From assembly GCF_030158815.1 (NCBI RefSeq), contig NZ_BPFZ01000013.1:1-64000 (forward strand): 64,000 bases of DNA, in the 5' to 3' direction. Made by a program: the position numbers and the translations under genes. The DNA is from Candidatus Phycosocius spiralis (lineage in GTDB: Bacteria > Pseudomonadota > Alphaproteobacteria > Caulobacterales > Aquidulcibacteraceae). Position 1 is the stretch's first letter. The number at the start of each line of letters is the position of its first letter. This document shows positions 61,776 to 64,000 of the stretch, one piece after another. The notes under the pieces are model-generated. The model was not told the DNA's origin. It searched no databases and saw only the letters and a program-made list of their open reading frames with translations.

Positions 61776-64000
61776 TTAGTATTTGAACCGCACGCCGATC
61801 ATGTAGCGTGGACCGAAGGTTTCATATTCAATCGGATAAAGTTCGGTATCGGCAAAGCGACGGCCCGGATGATCGGCGAGGTTGACGCCATCAAAAGTCA
61901 GCTCAAGATTGTCATTGAGCTCATAGCGGACGGCCATGGAAAGGCTTTCTGAATCATTCCAGTAGATGTCGCCATTTCCGTCAGGCACGACGACGCCATT
62001 GACGACAGCGTAAGCTCCCACCGATTGCAGCCACTTGGTACGATACTGATAGGCAATGCGCGCCGAGATTCCGTATTTTTCATACGTAATGCCGAAATTT
62101 CCGACAAAATCAGACGCACCTGGCAGATCGACTTTGCGTAAGGGGACGCCGCCAATGGCAGGAACATTGATCTCGGATTGATTGAAGTTCGCTGAAAATC
62201 GAATACCGAACCCTTCCATCCAATCAGGAGCCTGCGCAGCATGAGCATAGTCTTCTAAAGTATGATTAAAAACCAGCTCCAATCCGTATATAAAACCATC
62301 TCCACCATTTCTGATGGTCGTGAAATTATAGCCTGAACGATCACGGTCTGGCGTATTGAGGACCGTACTCCCAAACGTAGCTGTTTGGGTGAACAACGCC
62401 TCAGAAATGTCCTTGTAATAAAGGCCAATGGTGAAGAAGCCCTGCGACTTCATATACCATTCAAAATAGGCATCCGCTCCCACCGATTTTTCAGGCTTGG
62501 CATTGGGGTTGCCCCCAGTGATGAGGCCAGGCGCATCGTCGATCGAGAAGTTTGCAGCCAAATCATCGAAGTCCGGACGCGCGGCACCTGTGTTGACACT
62601 CAGGCGCAGTTTCTTTTCCTCGGACAAATCATAATTGATATGCACGCTTGGGTAAACGAGCGTGTCTTCGCTCTTCAATTCAGTAAGCACCCGTTTGCCA
62701 CCAATAATGGGGAGGGCTTTGGACGTATTTTCTGTCCGCTCAAGCCGAACGCCCGCAACGACGTTACCCCAATCCTGACGGATCGTTGCCATACCATAGC
62801 CGGCAAGAATATCTTCGCTAACTTCATAATATTCGCCAGAGCCATCTTGATAAGAGCCGATCTTGCGGTCTTTCAGGCTTTGCATCAGGTCGCGTACTTT
62901 ATCGCCCGAATAATAGCGGAATGTGTAGCCGAGGGCATATTTGCCCTTAAACGGTGTATCAATCGCAAAATCGCTATAGGTCGGCGCGGTAACACCTGCG
63001 GCTGTGAAATCCTCCAAGCGGGTGCGATATTGGCTAAGCCGACGCTTCTTTTCGCGTGTGGTATAGAGCCCGCCGAGTTTAAAATTTGTTTCCGCCCCAA
63101 ATAAAGTCGCCTCTCGGCTCGCGTCAAACTTACCGGTCCAAGCCGAGGTGATATCCCCGCCCTTGGCATCAACAATGTCGACAAAGTTCATGGGGAAAGC
63201 TTCAACATCACTGACCGCGCTACCCTTAGAGCGCACGCCCCCTGTCACGTTGGTGCGATAGAGCCGCACGGTGTTGTTGGCGACATTGGTAAAATCGTAA
63301 TCCACAGTTGGGCGATCTGTTACTGTCGTTGGACTGCGAAAGCTCGGCGTACCCTCTAAATCCTGACCATCTTCGGTCTCTGTAAAGTTCACCCGCCAAT
63401 TGAGATCCCAGCCAAACCTTTTGTGTTGACCACCGATGGTGTTGGTCAGGATATATTCCTTGATGTCGCCGGTACGGAAATTCCAGTTCATCTGGACGCC
63501 ATAAACCGTGCCTTTATTGGGGACATTGCCGGTACAGATATCATTGACGCCACTGGTGGTGATCGGTGCTGGCGTGGTTGGGCAAGGTGTTGCAGGCGTG
63601 TTTGTTGCGCCATTATCCAAGCGGAAGATGTAATTATTGCGCAATTCAATGTCGGTAAACTGGCTATAAACCGATTGGAAAAACAAATTGTCTAGGTCAG
63701 TGGGATTCCAGTCGGCGCGCACGGAGCCAGAGATATTGCCCCGGGTGAGGCGGTAGGGCTTGTTCTCATGTTCACGCGCCCAGCGCCGGGTTTCAGAGCC
63801 TGGCCTGCGATCAATGCCTGACGTGGTGCTGCCAGGGCGCAGATAGGGGTCAGTCTCCCAATTATCGGTCACCATTTCGCGCTCATAGAATGAGGCCTGC
63901 GCCAATAGACCCAATTTGCCGTCAAAAAAACGATCAGCCACAACAAGCGACGCGTCGATCTCACGGCCACCGCCAAGCTCAACCTGCCCAAGCGAAAGGC
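61776..64000 (-). CDS. TonB-dependent receptor, partial (N-terminus beyond window)
   Basis: The frame is open through the window edge, so the N-terminus, plug start and signal peptide lie outside. About 741 residues are visible, a large beta-barrel with plug remnant and the C-terminal Y-M-I-G-V-R-F-K-Y aromatic end needed for outer-membrane insertion. The C-terminal segment N-L-E-L-T-F-D-G-V-N-L-A-D-H-P is typical of receptors of the Caulobacter/Xanthomonas carbohydrate-related group (TonB-Xanth-Caul type). The substrate is unknown. Convergent with the ZnuD-like gene, 30 bp apart. Confidence 0.9.
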   Translation of the reverse strand, partial: LSLGQVELGGGREIDASLVVADRFFDGKLGLLAQASFYEREMVTDNWETDPYLRPGSTTSGIDRRPGSETRRWAREHENKPYRLTRGNISGSVRADWNPTDLDNLFFQSVYSQFTDIELRNNYIFRLDNGATNTPATPCPTTPAPITTSGVNDICTGNVPNKGTVYGVQMNWNFRTGDIKEYILTNTIGGQHKRFGWDLNWRVNFTETEDGQDLEGTPSFRSPTTVTDRPTVDYDFTNVANNTVRLYRTNVTGGVRSKGSAVSDVEAFPMNFVDIVDAKGGDITSAWTGKFDASREATLFGAETNFKLGGLYTTREKKRRLSQYRTRLEDFTAAGVTAPTYSDFAIDTPFKGKYALGYTFRYYSGDKVRDLMQSLKDRKIGSYQDGSGEYYEVSEDILAGYGMATIRQDWGNVVAGVRLERTENTSKALPIIGGKRVLTELKSEDTLVYPSVHINYDLSEEKKLRLSVNTGAARPDFDDLAANFSIDDAPGLITGGNPNAKPEKSVGADAYFEWYMKSQGFFTIGLYYKDISEALFTQTATFGSTVLNTPDRDRSGYNFTTIRNGGDGFIYGLELVFNHTLEDYAHAAQAPDWMEGFGIRFSANFNQSEINVPAIGGVPLRKVDLPGASDFVGNFGITYEKYGISARIAYQYRTKWLQSVGAYAVVNGVVVPDGNGDIYWNDSESLSMAVRYELNDNLELTFDGVNLADHPGRRFADTELYPIEYETFGPRYMIGVRFKY

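Noticed and set aside
1-64000. CRISPR arrays, insertion sequences, prophage, tRNA genes
   Set aside because: No regularly spaced repeats, transposase or integrase motifs, or tRNA T-loop/cloverleaf patterns were seen.

Overview
This window reads as chromosomal DNA of an alphaproteobacterium, most likely Caulobacterales or Hyphomonadaceae-like (inference from gene content and order). The pointers are an essential-type CenR response regulator, a DUF4908-like secreted protein, the miaB-phoH-ybeY-corC-lnt-XRE order, Entner-Doudoroff genes as the only sugar route visible, a RegB/RegA redox pair, a possible CtrA-type site, and large TonB receptors. Genes are densely packed on both strands, often with ATGA overlaps. 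I see no phage, insertion sequence, CRISPR array, rRNA or tRNA gene.

Layout. 1-549 is non-coding apart from a doubtful 42-codon ORF and holds a 53-bp direct repeat. 550-5209: siroheme-synthase domain, VIT/CCC1 metal transporter, dapB, GNAT acetyltransferase, nrdB with a putative regulatory region, a small hypothetical. 5284-7515: cell-envelope group (DUF4908-like, CenR, YkuD L,D-transpeptidase). 7599-14560: miaB, a single-ORF PhoH-YbeY fusion, corC, lnt, an XRE regulator and trmB; the slot before trmB where I would expect metK is empty. 14538-25011: ABC ATPase, zinc-finger protein, Tat-exported oligopeptidase B, OxyR, sterol desaturase, folD, yggT, MFS exporter, MltB-type transglycosylase. 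25012-31104: ahcY with a structured leader and dyad operator, rpmI-rplT, alpha/beta hydrolase, pheS (no pheT beside it), dut, KamA-type radical SAM enzyme. 31121-36285: RegB-RegA, a decayed Baeyer-Villiger-type monooxygenase pseudogene, a flavoprotein, an EVE protein. 36276-39628: GtrA and a divergent GT-C-like membrane protein, then a beta-propeller protein.

39897-47931 is a compact carbon-catabolism operon, zwf-pgl-edd-glk-eda-pyk-aldose epimerase. It encodes glucose phosphorylation, oxidation to 6-phosphogluconate, the complete Entner-Doudoroff split and pyruvate kinase. 47932-48461 is a non-coding interval with the most unusual signal of the window: a full-length Shine-Dalgarno sequence opening a 20-codon ORF and folded back onto two downstream complements, followed by a 10-bp hairpin. 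Then come hrcA-grpE, a Tat-exported dienelactone hydrolase-like protein, a ClpP-like protease with rimM and rph, a hybrid histidine kinase, a dienoyl-CoA isomerase-like crotonase, a DUF4197 protein and a hydrolase. The end holds a zinc module (zur plus thioesterase, divergent from a ZnuD-like receptor across a perfect dyad) and a second TonB receptor running off the window.

Functions come from motif reading and family knowledge; no database search was run. Regulatory sites are hypotheses unless stated otherwise.
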